A DNA stretch of 64,000 nucleotides. Origin: an uncultured Bacteroidota bacterium. Its GTDB lineage: Bacteria; Bacteroidota; Bacteroidia; Chitinophagales; Chitinophagaceae. The DNA lies in assembly GCA_903927185.1 (NCBI GenBank), contig CAIYLW010000084.1, positions 156,268 through 220,267 on the forward strand. The letters run 5' to 3'. Shown one piece after another: positions 1 to 8,826 of this stretch. A program made the position numbers and the translations under genes. Below the pieces are notes generated by a model. That model was not told where the DNA came from. It saw only the letters and a list, made by a program, of their open reading frames with translations, and did no database searches. How positions within the stretch are numbered: position 1 is the stretch's first letter; every line of letters begins with the position of its first letter.

Positions 1-1118
1 CTCCTGCAAATAATTCAATCCCTCCCATTGAAAAACCGAACTACAATCCATTTCAATATACTAGGAGAGAAAGTTTCACTGTAAATAATATCGGAGGAAA
101 ACAAGTTCCTGTAGTAGTGGCGGATCTTAGCAAAATGCAATCAATTGCAGCAGCTGATTTGACTTCAATAGGATATGAGTATAATGTCGCTATTGATAAA
201 TGGAATATTGCAGACACCGCAGCTGATTATATTTTTACGGGACATAAAGTTTTAGATTTCAAATTGCCAGGAACATTAAAAGTAATTTGTTACCCGGTTG
301 CAGCAGCTGAAGCAAATGACCCAGAAAAATATTTTCCGATATTTGATGCGGCCGGTTTCTTGGATTCTGAAAATATACATCCAACCATGAATTTTGTGAT
401 GGTTGATTGTTATTCAGATACAACTCCAATTAATGATTATACCTATCTGGAAGAAATTGCTAATAAAAAAAATATCGTATTATGCTTAAGTAGTGTTAAC
501 AAACAAGCAATGCCGGCAGTTCGAAGAATGTTCATAGAATTGAACCATAGAAATATTAAGAATCCAGTAATATTAATATCAGATAGTAACTGGAATACAG
601 CAGATGAACATTTAATTCATTTTTCAACAGAAACTGGAGCTTTATTCTTAGATGGCTTTGGGGATGGAATCTGCTTAGGATTAACTGGAACCTCTTATCA
701 TACTGCAATAGCAAATAATGCATCAGGCCGTAATTATTTGAATAACTTAAGTGCAGAACAATTCTGTAATAGTACTTCATTCAGCATTTTACAAGCAACG
801 AGAACAAGGATTTCCAAAACAGAATATATCTCATGTCCGAGTTGTGGAAGAACCTTATTCGACCTACAAGAAACTACTGCAAGAATTCGAAGTGTAACTC
901 ATCATTTGAAAGGCGTTAAGATTGCTATCATGGGTTGTATCGTTAATGGCCCTGGTGAAATGGCTGATGCCGACTTTGGATATGTTGGAAGTGGGGTAGG
1001 AAAAATTACTTTGTATAAAAGCAAAGATATTATGAAAAAAAACATCGATAGTAATATTGCGGTAGATGAATTGATTCAGTTGTTGAAAGACAGTGGGGCT
1101 TGGGTAGATCCTGCATAA
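1..1118 (+). CDS. ispG: 4-hydroxy-3-methylbut-2-enyl diphosphate synthase IspG (GcpE), 3' part
   Basis: IspG catalyses the penultimate step of the MEP isoprenoid pathway, reducing MEcPP to HMBPP with a 4Fe-4S cluster. The frame is open from base 3 to the stop at 1118, so the gene begins before the window; the GTG at 117 is an internal valine codon, not a start. The C-terminal iron-sulfur domain is clear: a [11 protein letters not shown] motif and, further on, [19 protein letters not shown], which together carry the cluster cysteines and the NGPGE signature. The stretch before these matches the long insertion-bearing IspG of Bacteroidota rather than the short proteobacterial form. The stop lies 25 bp before nadB on the same strand, so co-transcription is possible. 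Confidence 0.93.
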   Translation, partial: PANNSIPPIEKPNYNPFQYTRRESFTVNNIGGKQVPVVVADLSKMQSIAAADLTSIGYEYNVAIDKWNIADTAADYIFTGHKVLDFKLPGTLKVICYPVAAAEANDPEKYFPIFDAAGFLDSENIHPTMNFVMVDCYSDTTPINDYTYLEEIANKKNIVLCLSSVNKQAMPAVRRMFIELNHRNIKNPVILISDSNWNTADEHLIHFSTETGALFLDGFGDGICLGLTGTSYHTAIANNASGRNYLNNLSAEQFCNSTSFSILQATRTRISKTEYISCPSCGRTLFDLQETTARIRSVTHHLKGVKIAIMGCIVNGPGEMADADFGYVGSGVGKITLYKSKDIMKKNIDSNIAVDELIQLLKDSGAWVDPA

Positions 1119-1143
1119 TTTTTTTATCATTGAATTAGTAATA

Positions 1144-2739
1144 ATGGAAACAGACTTCCTTGTAATAGGGTCGGGAATTGCAGGATTGACTTATGCTTTA
1201 AAAGTAGCTGAGAAAATGCCTGACAAAAAAATTACCCTCATCACGAAAACTGATGCGGATGAAACTAATACCAAATATGCTCAAGGTGGTATTGCAGGAG
1301 TGTGGGATGAAAAAAATGACAGTTACGAAAAGCATATTGAGGATACTTTGATTGCAGGGGATGGATTGTGCAATGAAGCTATAGTTGAAATAGTTGTTAA
1401 GGAAGGACCCGAAAGGATTCGTGAGATTATTGATTATGGTGCAGAATTTGATAAAGATGCAAAAGGAAAATATAGTTTAGGTAAGGAAGGTGGGCATAGT
1501 GAGAATAGAATACTGCATCATAAAGATGTTACGGGAAAAGAAATGGAACGTGCTTTGCTTGATCGATTGGAATCAATGCAAAATATTGAATTAATCAATC
1601 ACTGCTTTGTTGTTGATATTATTACCCAGCACCATCTTGGTTTTCTTGTTACAAAGTCAACTCATGACATCACTTGCTACGGAGTGTATGTTTTAAATAA
1701 ACAAACCAATCAGATAGGTAAAATATTATCGAAGATAACCGTGCTTGCAACAGGAGGGTGCGGTCAAGCATATCGTACAACTACCAATCCGAAAATTGCG
1801 ACGGGTGATGGTATAGCAATGGTTTATAGAGCAAAGGGAAAAATTGAGAATATGGAATTTATTCAATTTCATCCAACTGCATTGTATGAACCTGGCGTTT
1901 CTCCATCTTTTCTTATAACAGAAGCTGTTCGAGGTGATGGAGGAATCTTGAGAAATAAATCTGGGGAAGCATTCATGGAAAGATATGATGTACGAAGAGA
2001 CCTTGCTCCCCGTGATATTGTAGCCCGTGCCATTGATAATGAAATGAAGCGAACCGGAACGGAACATGTTTTTTTAGATTGTAAGCATATGGATAAAATA
2101 AAATTCATCCATCACTTCCCGAATATTTATGAAAAATGTGTCAGTATGGGGATTGACCCTATGCTACATTTGATTCCCGTAGCACCAGCCGCTCATTATA
2201 GTTGTGGCGGGGTAAAGACGGATGAGTGGGGCAGAACTTCGATACAAAATTTATATGCTTGTGGTGAGTGTGCCAGCACTGGTTTACACGGTGCTAATCG
2301 TTTAGCAAGTAATAGTTTACTCGAAGCAATGGTTTTCTCACATAGAAGTTTTATAGACAGTTGTAATCACCAAAAAGACATCAACTTTGAATATCGTATA
2401 CCAGATTGGAAAGCCACTGGTACAAGTGATCCAAGAGAAATGATTTTAATCACACAAAGTCAAAAAGAACTCACTCAGATTATGAGTGATTATGTGGGTA
2501 TAGTTCGAACTGATGTTCGATTAGAAAGAGCAATGAAAAGGCTGGATCTTTTATTTACTGAAACAGAAGAACTGTATCGTACAACAAAAGTATCTCCTCA
2601 ACTTTCAGAATTAAGAAATCTGATAACAGTGGGCTATTTAATTGTAAAAGGTGCTCAGTTTAGAAAAGAAAGCAGGGGCTTGCATTATAATACAGATCAT
2701 CAGCAAAAAAGCGATTTACTGCAAAATATTATTTTATAA
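1144..2739 (+). CDS. nadB: L-aspartate oxidase NadB
   Basis: NadB oxidises L-aspartate to iminoaspartate, the first step of de novo NAD synthesis, using FAD. The 531-residue protein opens with the Rossmann motif GSGIAG at residues 9-14. It carries the flavoprotein landmarks HHKDVTGKEM, EFIQFHPTALY, and near residue 370 a GGVKTDEWGRT block followed by ACGECASTGLHGANRLASNS, typical of NadB rather than of succinate dehydrogenase flavoprotein. Length is normal for the family. It sits 25 bp after ispG and 17 bp before an acyltransferase gene on the same strand. nadA and nadC are not in the window. Confidence 0.95.
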   Translation: METDFLVIGSGIAGLTYALKVAEKMPDKKITLITKTDADETNTKYAQGGIAGVWDEKNDSYEKHIEDTLIAGDGLCNEAIVEIVVKEGPERIREIIDYGAEFDKDAKGKYSLGKEGGHSENRILHHKDVTGKEMERALLDRLESMQNIELINHCFVVDIITQHHLGFLVTKSTHDITCYGVYVLNKQTNQIGKILSKITVLATGGCGQAYRTTTNPKIATGDGIAMVYRAKGKIENMEFIQFHPTALYEPGVSPSFLITEAVRGDGGILRNKSGEAFMERYDVRRDLAPRDIVARAIDNEMKRTGTEHVFLDCKHMDKIKFIHHFPNIYEKCVSMGIDPMLHLIPVAPAAHYSCGGVKTDEWGRTSIQNLYACGECASTGLHGANRLASNSLLEAMVFSHRSFIDSCNHQKDINFEYRIPDWKATGTSDPREMILITQSQKELTQIMSDYVGIVRTDVRLERAMKRLDLLFTETEELYRTTKVSPQLSELRNLITVGYLIVKGAQFRKESRGLHYNTDHQQKSDLLQNIIL

Positions 2740-2756
2740 TTTGTTAAGTTATAGCC

Positions 2757-3638
2757 ATGTATTATATTACTTACGGGTTCTTTTATCTTTTATCTCTGAT
2801 TCCTTGGAGTATAATGTTTCTAATCGCAGATGCTTTTTATGTATTGGTATACTATGTGTTCGGTTATAGGAAGACAATTGTAATGAAAAATCTCGAAATT
2901 GCTTTCCCAGAAAAAACCTATTCTGAAAGGGTACGTATCGCAAAAGATTTCTATCATAATTTTATTGATATGATTTTCGAGACCATTAAAATGTTCTCAA
3001 TTAGCAATAAAGAATTACAAAAAAGATTTTCTTCAAATTTTGAGTTGTTGAACAATCATTACGAAAGTGGTCAGAATATTCAATTACAATGTGGCCATTT
3101 TTTTAATTGGGAAATTGTAAATCTGAATATTAGCATTATAAGTAAGTATCCATTTATTGGCGTTTATCAGCCATTGTCAAATAAAATAATGGATAGAATC
3201 ATGTTAAAAATGCGCCAGAAAAACGGCACCATATTGATTCCTGCATCCGATTTTAAAAACAATTTTCATGATTATGTGGAAGATCGATATGCAATGGGAT
3301 TAGCAGCTGATCAAAATCCTCCAAGCGAATACAAAGCTCATTGGGTAAACTTTTTTGGAAGATTAACTCCTTTTGTAGTGGGCCCAGAAAAAGGTGCAAA
3401 AGAGAAAAATACAGCAGTTTATTTTGCTCATTTTTACAAAGAAAAAAGAGGATATTATCGAGTTGATTTAGAAATTATTACTACTGCTCCCAACGATTTC
3501 GCCAACGGAAAACTAACCCAAATATTTGCAGAATATGTAGAACGCGCGGTTCGAAAAAAACCTGCTAACTATTTATGGAGCCACCGCCGTTGGAAATGGG
3601 AATTTGATCCTAATAAACATGGAGATTTATTAGTGTAA
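2757..3638 (+). CDS. LpxL/HtrB-like lysophospholipid (lipid A) acyltransferase
   Basis: Predicted inner-membrane acyltransferase of the LpxL/LpxM family, which adds a secondary acyl chain to lipid A; in Bacteroidota related members may act on other lipids, so the substrate is inferred. The 293-residue protein has an N-terminal hydrophobic anchor at about residues 5-35 and the family's HxxxxE catalytic pair as H114 and E119 (GHFFNWE). The later block LAADQNPP and the C-terminal YLWSHRRWKW are also typical of the family. ATG at 2757 is 17 bp after the nadB stop, suggesting one transcript. A shorter frame overlapping it from 2651 is a shadow. Confidence 0.85.
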   Translation: MYYITYGFFYLLSLIPWSIMFLIADAFYVLVYYVFGYRKTIVMKNLEIAFPEKTYSERVRIAKDFYHNFIDMIFETIKMFSISNKELQKRFSSNFELLNNHYESGQNIQLQCGHFFNWEIVNLNISIISKYPFIGVYQPLSNKIMDRIMLKMRQKNGTILIPASDFKNNFHDYVEDRYAMGLAADQNPPSEYKAHWVNFFGRLTPFVVGPEKGAKEKNTAVYFAHFYKEKRGYYRVDLEIITTAPNDFANGKLTQIFAEYVERAVRKKPANYLWSHRRWKWEFDPNKHGDLLV

Positions 3639-3679
3639 GTCCCTAAATAAAACTCGATAGATTTCTAAAGTGTCTTATT

Positions 3680-5098
3680 TTATTCTGTTACTATGGGTTC
3701 TGATTTTTCGATTTCAATTTTATCTCCCAATAATTTAATTTGTTGAAATCCTCCGATTACATTTCTTAGATTATTGAAACCCTGACGCTTTAAAAGCGAT
3801 AAAGCAATCACGCTTCGATAACCCCCAGCACAATGCACATACATATTATGAGTATCTTCTAGGTTTGCCATACTTGCAGGATCGATCAGATCGTTTAAAG
3901 GAATATTTATTGCAACACTAACATGACCGTCTGCATATTCTGTTTCTTTTCTTACATCAATTACAACCAAATTTGGATCGAAAGGGATATCCATGGCCAA
4001 TTCATCAGCTTCCACATCCACAATCATATCATATTTTTCTCCAGCTTCTACCCAAGCCGTATAACCCCCTGCTAAATAACCTTCAAATTTCTCATAACCC
4101 ACACGGGCCAGTCGAATGATAGATTCTTTTTCTTTGCCTGGTTCGGTAACCAATAAAATTGATTGGTCAAACGGAAGTAAATTACCTGCCCATTCAGCAA
4201 ATCTTCCTTCAAGCCCAATGCTAATAGAATTAGGTATAAAGCCTTCTGTGAACACGGTTGAAATACGTGTATCTAAAATAAAAGTTTTATCTTCTTTCAT
4301 TTTAAATTTGAATTCTTCTATTGTTAAGGCATGCAATCCCTTATCAAGTACGGTATTGATATTTTTATAACCCTCTTTATTTATTAGTGCATTAATTGGA
4401 AAATAGGCAGGAGGTGCTTGTAAACCTTCTGTTACTGCTTTTATAAAAGAAGCTTTGTCTGGTTGTTGTAAAGCATAGTTTCCTATTTTCTGCTCCCCTA
4501 ACGTACTAAATGTTTCTGTACCAAGATTCTTCCCGCAACTACTACCTGCGCCATGACCTGGATATAGAATTATATCATTTGCTAAAGGCATGATTTTAGT
4601 TTGTAGACTATCATAAAGCATTCCCGCTAAGTCTTCCTTAGTTATTTCATTGGCCTTTTGCGCTAAATCTGGACGACCTACATCACCTACAAATAAGGTA
4701 TCACCAGTAAAAATTGAATAGTCTTTTCCTTGTTCGTCTTTCAGTAAATAACAACTACTTTCTAAAGTATGTCCAGGCGTGTGTAACACTTCAATTTGTA
4801 GTTTACCCAAACTGAATTTTTCTCCATCGTTAGAAATATGCACTGGTAAATTTGTAATTGTGCCTGGTCCATATATAATAGTAGCTCCAGTTTCAGCAGC
4901 CAGATCCAAGTGCCCGCTTACGAAATCTGCATGAAAATGCGTTTCAAATATGTATTTAATTTTGGCATTTCTCTTCTCGGCTAAATGAAGGTATTCTTCA
5001 ATATCACGCAGTGGATCAATGATAGCTGCTTCACCTTCACTATCGATATAATAAGCTGCTTCGCTTAAACAGCTTGTATATAATTGCTCTACAAACAT
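3680..5098 (-). CDS. CstB-like persulfide dioxygenase-rhodanese protein
   Basis: Three-part enzyme of sulfide/persulfide detoxification. Residues 1-240 form an ETHE1-type metallo-beta-lactamase domain with HFHAD (H54, H56, D58), H110, D133 in TGDTLFVGDVGRPDL and H182; H54, H110 and D133 are the expected Fe(II) ligands. A central rhodanese-like domain (about 255-355) lacks an active-site cysteine and is probably structural. A second rhodanese domain (about 370-460) has the catalytic loop HCAGGYRS with C423. C188 in GAGSSCGKN matches the extra conserved cysteine of CstB-type proteins. Architecture and 472-residue length resemble Staphylococcus CstB. It lies downstream of an ArsR gene on the same strand but has its own promoter match. 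Confidence 0.85.
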   Translation of the reverse strand: MFVEQLYTSCLSEAAYYIDSEGEAAIIDPLRDIEEYLHLAEKRNAKIKYIFETHFHADFVSGHLDLAAETGATIIYGPGTITNLPVHISNDGEKFSLGKLQIEVLHTPGHTLESSCYLLKDEQGKDYSIFTGDTLFVGDVGRPDLAQKANEITKEDLAGMLYDSLQTKIMPLANDIILYPGHGAGSSCGKNLGTETFSTLGEQKIGNYALQQPDKASFIKAVTEGLQAPPAYFPINALINKEGYKNINTVLDKGLHALTIEEFKFKMKEDKTFILDTRISTVFTEGFIPNSISIGLEGRFAEWAGNLLPFDQSILLVTEPGKEKESIIRLARVGYEKFEGYLAGGYTAWVEAGEKYDMIVDVEADELAMDIPFDPNLVVIDVRKETEYADGHVSVAINIPLNDLIDPASMANLEDTHNMYVHCAGGYRSVIALSLLKRQGFNNLRNVIGGFQQIKLLGDKIEIEKSEPIVTE

Positions 5099-5113
5099 TT
5101 AATTTATTTTAAG

Positions 5114-5142
5114 CAAAGATAATAGCAAGCTTCAAGCCACAA
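5114..5142 (-). promoter_or_regulatory. Bacteroidota-type promoter of the persulfide dioxygenase gene
   Basis: On the minus strand TTG (5142-5140) is followed after exactly 18 bases by TATCTTTG (5121-5114), matching the Bacteroidota consensus TTG-N17-23-TAnnTTTG. The ATG at 5098 lies 15 bases further on, giving a very short leader. Confidence 0.6.
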
Positions 5143-5198
5143 TGAGAAATGGCCATAAAGTCACTACAAGTATTTAAATTAGGGGTAAAAGGTAGAAA

Positions 5199-5534
5199 TT
5201 AACCTACCAATGTTTCAACGAAAGCAACTACTTCTGCCAAACGGGTGTAGTTAACAGAATAAAAAATGAATTTACCATCTCTTGAAGTGGCAACAATACC
5301 AGCTCTTCTTAAAATTGCCAAATGTTGAGATGCTACAGATTGCTCTAATCGCAATTTCACATAAATCTCAGTAACTGTCATTTTTTGTTGCTCATCGAGT
5401 AATTTAATGATTTGCTGACGAAGTTTGTGATTAATAGAACGTAAAATCAGCGCTGCCTTCTTTGTGTGAATAAAATCAACCTTTAAAGCTGCCTTGCTAG
5501 CATTTAAAACTACTGATTGCATTGTTTGACTCAT
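5199..5534 (-). CDS. ArsR-family winged-helix transcriptional regulator
   Basis: Small (111 residues) ArsR/SmtB-type DNA-binding repressor. The winged-helix core runs from about residue 28 to 100, with the recognition helix region LEQSVASQHLAILRRAGIV and the wing RDGKFIFYSV. The protein contains no cysteine at all and lacks an ELCVCDL-type metal site, so it is neither a classical metal sensor nor a BigR/SqrR-style dithiol persulfide sensor. It is upstream of, and on the same strand as, the persulfide dioxygenase gene with a 100-bp gap, so control of that gene is likely but inferred. The ATG at 5534 directly follows a run of seven C bases. Confidence 0.85.
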   Translation of the reverse strand: MSQTMQSVVLNASKAALKVDFIHTKKAALILRSINHKLRQQIIKLLDEQQKMTVTEIYVKLRLEQSVASQHLAILRRAGIVATSRDGKFIFYSVNYTRLAEVVAFVETLVG

Positions 5535-5563
5535 GGGGGGGAGTTTTAATTTAAATAAATGAA

Positions 5564-5573
5564 TGATATATCA
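5564..5573. promoter_or_regulatory. Palindrome TGATATATCA, candidate ArsR operator
   Basis: A perfect 10-bp palindrome lies between the -7-like box (5587-5594) and the ATG (5534) of the ArsR gene, where a bound autorepressor would block transcription. The flanks are not symmetrical. The same palindrome is not present in the 100 bp upstream of the persulfide dioxygenase gene. Confidence 0.3.
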
Positions 5574-5586
5574 AAAAAATCTTACA

Positions 5587-5621
5587 CAAAATTAAGGTTT
5601 TTAAATTAAATAATTTGCCAA
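5587..5621 (-). promoter_or_regulatory. Candidate promoter of the ArsR gene
   Basis: On the minus strand TTG (5621-5619) and TAATTTTG (5594-5587) match the two Bacteroidota promoter elements, with a 24-base spacer that is slightly longer than usual. The ATG is about 52 bases downstream. Confidence 0.4.
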
Positions 5622-5638
5622 TATATGTAAGAATTAGG

Positions 5639-6322
5639 TCATTTTTTTCGTGTAGGCGAGTAGAAAGATTTTAAATAAAATGGCTCACAATAGGCCAAAT
5701 TGGCAATTTTTTTTTCTTCCAACGCATTGAATGCCAATTGACTCATGTCTTCAGCTTCGAATTGTACAGATGAGAATAGGGCATTTTGATGGTGGCAGAT
5801 AAACTGAAATTTAACAGATCCAGATCCGCTGAAAACTACGCTGGTTTTATTTAATATTGGCAGAAATGAGGCTTCATCTAAGATTTTTGCGTTTGGAGTT
5901 TCGATAATATTTAGTTTATCGTCATATATCGCAGTAAACACTTCCATTCTTCTTGCATCGATTAATGGAATGTACCTATGCCCTTTCGCAGATTCTCCCA
6001 TTGATTTTATGGCTGAAACTGCCATAATCTTTAAAGTATTAATGGTAATTAAGGGTTTTTGTAATGCATAACAGATGCCTTTTGCCGAAGCAAGCCCAAC
6101 CCTTAAACCTGTATAAGAGCCTGGTCCTTCTGATACAGCAATGGCATCTAAATCGGACAATTGTTGGCCATATTCCGCCATTAGTTCTTGAATAGCTGGT
6201 TGCAAAAAAGAGCCATGGTTTTTCTGTTCAGTACTCACTTTAGATAATATAGGAATACCATTTCTGCTAAGGCAAATACTTGCGTGTTCTGTTGCGGTAT
6301 CAATTTGTAATATTAGCGCCAT
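5639..6322 (-). CDS. tsaB: tRNA threonylcarbamoyladenosine biosynthesis protein TsaB
   Basis: TsaB is the regulatory partner of TsaD in the complex that makes t6A at position 37 of ANN-decoding tRNAs. The 227-residue protein has the ASKHA fold start LILQIDTATEHASICL and the family signature SEGPGSYTGLRVG (about residues 64-76), followed by ASAKGICYAL. Length fits. It starts 3 bp after the stop of the upstream 3-hydroxyacyl-CoA dehydrogenase-like gene (6326-6961), so the two are surely co-transcribed. The other t6A genes are outside the window. Confidence 0.93.
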   Translation of the reverse strand: MALILQIDTATEHASICLSRNGIPILSKVSTEQKNHGSFLQPAIQELMAEYGQQLSDLDAIAVSEGPGSYTGLRVGLASAKGICYALQKPLITINTLKIMAVSAIKSMGESAKGHRYIPLIDARRMEVFTAIYDDKLNIIETPNAKILDEASFLPILNKTSVVFSGSGSVKFQFICHHQNALFSSVQFEAEDMSQLAFNALEEKKIANLAYCEPFYLKSFYSPTRKK

Positions 6323-6325
6323 TTG

Positions 6326-6961
6326 TTATTTTCGATTGGAAGCATTTTGATTAGCCAATTCCTGCAAAAGTGCCGGTGCGATTGCATATCGTTCGTCTGT
6401 TAAATTTAGTATTTCCAGTAGTTTAGCAATTTTGTTTAATCCAATTAAACTAGCCCATTCAAAAGGACCATAAGGATAATTAGTTCCCAATTTCATAGCG
6501 ATATCTATTTCATTTTTTGAACTAATTTCTTCTTCCAATGTAAAATATGCCTCATTGATAATCATTGCAATAATACGTACTGCAATAAAACCTGGTTCAT
6601 CTGGCACTGCTATTGCCTTTCTTCCTAATTTTTCTAGCATCATTAATGATGGTTGAAGCAATGTTTTATCAGCCATTGCAATTTCCCAGATCGGTCTATT
6701 TAAAAAACTATTCCATGCATTCATACGTATAGCGTTTGATGGCAGTTCATGCGAAGTATTGAAAACAGCATTCACAAAAATGGGAGCTGAGTTTATATCA
6801 TCAAAAAACCAACCGTCTTCTTCAAAAGAAAAGTCGAAATAAGCATCTGCTTCCTTCCAATAATGCCGATCCTCTGCCCATTGAAATTGCAAGTTTTCGG
6901 CCCAATGCATAGTTTCAAGGGTTGCTTTCTGATCAGAGGTTGCTTTTACTACAATCTGCAT
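6326..6961 (-). CDS. Degenerate 3-hydroxyacyl-CoA dehydrogenase-like protein
   Basis: Residues about 120-200 match the C-terminal helical domain of 3-hydroxyacyl-CoA dehydrogenases: VPDEPGFIAVRIIAMIINEAYF, then DIAMKLGTNYPYGPFEWASLIG. The preceding part is only about 110 residues and has no GxGxxG NAD-binding loop. The region equivalent to the usual HFFNP catalytic-histidine motif reads RMNAWNSFLNRPIWE, with no histidine. It is therefore probably not a functional dehydrogenase; a binding or regulatory role is possible but unproven. It is the first gene of a two-gene unit with tsaB (3-bp gap). Confidence 0.7.
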   Translation of the reverse strand: MQIVVKATSDQKATLETMHWAENLQFQWAEDRHYWKEADAYFDFSFEEDGWFFDDINSAPIFVNAVFNTSHELPSNAIRMNAWNSFLNRPIWEIAMADKTLLQPSLMMLEKLGRKAIAVPDEPGFIAVRIIAMIINEAYFTLEEEISSKNEIDIAMKLGTNYPYGPFEWASLIGLNKIAKLLEILNLTDERYAIAPALLQELANQNASNRK

Positions 6962-6978
6962 TTGTTTTTCTTAATCTG

Positions 6979-6986
6979 CAAATTTA
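6979..6986 (-). promoter_or_regulatory. -7-like element TAAATTTG upstream of the 3HCDH-like/tsaB unit
   Basis: The minus strand reads TAAATTTG 17 bases before the ATG at 6961, matching the TAnnTTTG element. The nearest TTG is 25 bases upstream, longer than ideal. Confidence 0.35.
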
Positions 6987-7036
6987 GGTTGGTAGCTTGA
7001 TGGAAATGCAGCAAATTGCCATCCTAAATAAAATAT

Positions 7037-7423
7037 ATGCCAAAACAAGTCATTAACACAGATAAAGCACCATCACCTATCGGTCCTTATAGTCAAGCCG
7101 TACGAGCAAATGGAATGGTATTTTTAAGCGGTCAAGTAGCATTTGTTCCAGCAACTGGGGAATTGGAATTGAGCAGTTTGGAATCTGAAACGCATCAAGT
7201 AATGAAGAATATTCAAGCTGTTTTAGATGAAGCCAAAATTAGCTTTGAGCATGTAATCAAGACAACTATCTTTTTAAGTGATATGTCTTTATTTGCACAA
7301 GTGAATGCAGTTTATGGTACTTACTTTACTGGAGATTTTCCTGCACGCGAAACAGTTGCAGTAAAAGGATTACCAAGGGGGGTAAATGTAGAAATCAGTA
7401 TGATTGCAGTAGAAAAATTATAA
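7037..7423 (+). CDS. ridA: RidA-family reactive enamine/imine deaminase
   Basis: RidA hydrolyses reactive 2-aminoacrylate and related enamines released by PLP enzymes such as threonine dehydratase. The 128-residue protein shows the family landmarks in order: APSPIGPYSQAV near the start, FLSGQV at about 29-34, the conserved arginine R104 in FPARETVAV that binds the substrate carboxylate, and E119 near the C terminus. Length is standard and the protein should be a cytosolic trimer. It is a single gene whose stop lies 1 bp from the stop of the convergent aldose epimerase gene. Confidence 0.92.
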   Translation: MPKQVINTDKAPSPIGPYSQAVRANGMVFLSGQVAFVPATGELELSSLESETHQVMKNIQAVLDEAKISFEHVIKTTIFLSDMSLFAQVNAVYGTYFTGDFPARETVAVKGLPRGVNVEISMIAVEKL

Positions 7424-7424
7424 A

Positions 7425-8369
7425 CTAAAGAATTACTGCCATATAACTTGTGCTGAAATTAATGGTATCCTGGGGTTCCAATATTTGGAGCCCCATTTTA
7501 TTATTAAATGCATCTGGTGCAGAGCTTAAATTTTCTATAGCAATTTTTTTTCTGTCTTCTGGCGTATAGAATTGCATATAAGGATAATTGATAGTAGGTT
7601 CTATGATTAGTTGCAAATTTTTATTACTCAATATACATTTTGGATTAGCTATGCTTTTATCTAATAAAAAACAATTATCAAGAAATGTGTCTTTCATTAA
7701 ATGGCCCTTCTTAAATCTTTCATCATTGATTAATCCACTGGTTGGAATAAGTTCCTTATCAAATTCAACCTGTTGATTAGTGTCGATTTGTAAGGTATAA
7801 TCATCTACTGAATCCCCTAAAGTAAAATAAGGATGCCAGCCATCAGATATTGGGATTGGCATTAAGCTGGCATTAGTAATGGTAGTAGTTACAGAGAGTT
7901 TATTTCCTTTTTCTAATTTCCACAATAGTTGGATAAGGTATGGGAAAGGATATCCTTTTTCATTTCCAGGATAGGAATAATATAGTTCTACAATGGCACT
8001 ATTTTCATCTGCCTTTGTACTTTGAATTTGATAAACAGCATCATAAATAATTCCGTGAATAGCGTGATTGCCCAGAAACCATTTTTCAATTTGAAATGCT
8101 TCTTCATTCCAGTTATATTTTCCTAATCCCATTCTACAAACAAATGGCGAAAGCTTAGCACTCTTAAAACCATTTGTGATATTTTCTATCGCATCAGATA
8201 CTGAGTAAAAACCAGCTATTAGGTTAGCATTTTTTTTATTTATTAAGATATTAAATGCATTTAAAATTCCACCAAATGCGTAAATTTCAGCACTGGTTTG
8301 AGTTTGATGATCCTTCAATGTTATTATAGGATGGTTTTGGCGATGATCAACAAAGACTTCGAACGACAT
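7425..8369 (-). CDS. Aldose 1-epimerase family protein
   Basis: Predicted mutarotase-type enzyme (GalM superfamily) that interconverts sugar anomers or binds hexoses. The 314-residue beta-sandwich protein has the catalytic-type histidines in NHAIHGIIYD and in ISDGWHPYFTLGD, the arrangement expected of the family, and a late LIIEP that may supply the acidic residue. No signal peptide is seen, so it is cytoplasmic. The sugar specificity cannot be told from sequence, and no sugar-catabolic genes are adjacent, so a galM symbol is not assigned. Confidence 0.8.
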   Translation of the reverse strand: MSFEVFVDHRQNHPIITLKDHQTQTSAEIYAFGGILNAFNILINKKNANLIAGFYSVSDAIENITNGFKSAKLSPFVCRMGLGKYNWNEEAFQIEKWFLGNHAIHGIIYDAVYQIQSTKADENSAIVELYYSYPGNEKGYPFPYLIQLLWKLEKGNKLSVTTTITNASLMPIPISDGWHPYFTLGDSVDDYTLQIDTNQQVEFDKELIPTSGLINDERFKKGHLMKDTFLDNCFLLDKSIANPKCILSNKNLQLIIEPTINYPYMQFYTPEDRKKIAIENLSSAPDAFNNKMGLQILEPQDTINFSTSYMAVIL

Positions 8370-8455
8370 ATTAATAAGTTATGATTGAAGTTAAGTATTT
8401 TTTCAAAACACTACTAATTAAGGACTGAAGGAATAGCTTATCGAAATTCTGCAAC

Positions 8456-8463
8456 TATATTTG
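8456..8463 (+). promoter_or_regulatory. -7-like element TATATTTG
   Basis: TATATTTG matches TAnnTTTG and ends 18 bases before the ATG at 8482. No clear TTG is seen at the expected upstream spacing. Confidence 0.35.
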
Positions 8464-8481
8464 TTATAATTTTTCTTCTTT

Positions 8482-8826
8482 ATGAATCATTTTAAATCAG
8501 TGCTGCTTTTTGCTTTTTTGATATTAGGGAGCAATCTTGCTTATTCTCAAAAGGCAACTGATGACTTTTGTGGAAAGTGGAAAACTGAAGAAGGTGGCAC
8601 AATAGAAATTACCAAAAAAGATGAGGGCTTTATAGGAATTGGAGTGCTTAGAAAATGGGTGATTTTGAAAGACCTCCAATTTGTAAATGGGAAATGGGTT
8701 TCAGAAATGACTAATCCCATTAAAAATCGAACAGCTAATTGTGAATTAGTTTTAGAAAATAACCGAATAAAAATAATCGCCCGAAAAGGGATTTTTTCTA
8801 AAACTATCTATTGGACAAAATTATAA
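8482..8826 (+). CDS. Small secreted DUF2147-like protein
   Basis: A 114-residue exported protein with a signal peptide (residues 1-22, cleavage after AYSQ). The mature part starts with FCGKWKTEEGGTIEITK and ends with IIARKGIFSKTIYWTKL, the compact beta-sheet pattern of DUF2147/lipocalin-like proteins, in which W and G positions are conserved. No function is known for such proteins. It stands alone, 73 bp before icmF, in a short intergenic space without a terminator, so read-through into icmF is possible. Confidence 0.65.
   Translation: MNHFKSVLLFAFLILGSNLAYSQKATDDFCGKWKTEEGGTIEITKKDEGFIGIGVLRKWVILKDLQFVNGKWVSEMTNPIKNRTANCELVLENNRIKIIARKGIFSKTIYWTKL

Noticed and set aside
117..119. GTG at 117 as the start of ispG
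   Set aside because: The same frame is open back to base 3 and the upstream codons read as normal protein, so this is an internal valine.
556..780. Minus-strand open frame inside ispG
   Set aside because: Shadow of the real gene in another frame, with low-complexity composition and no family match.
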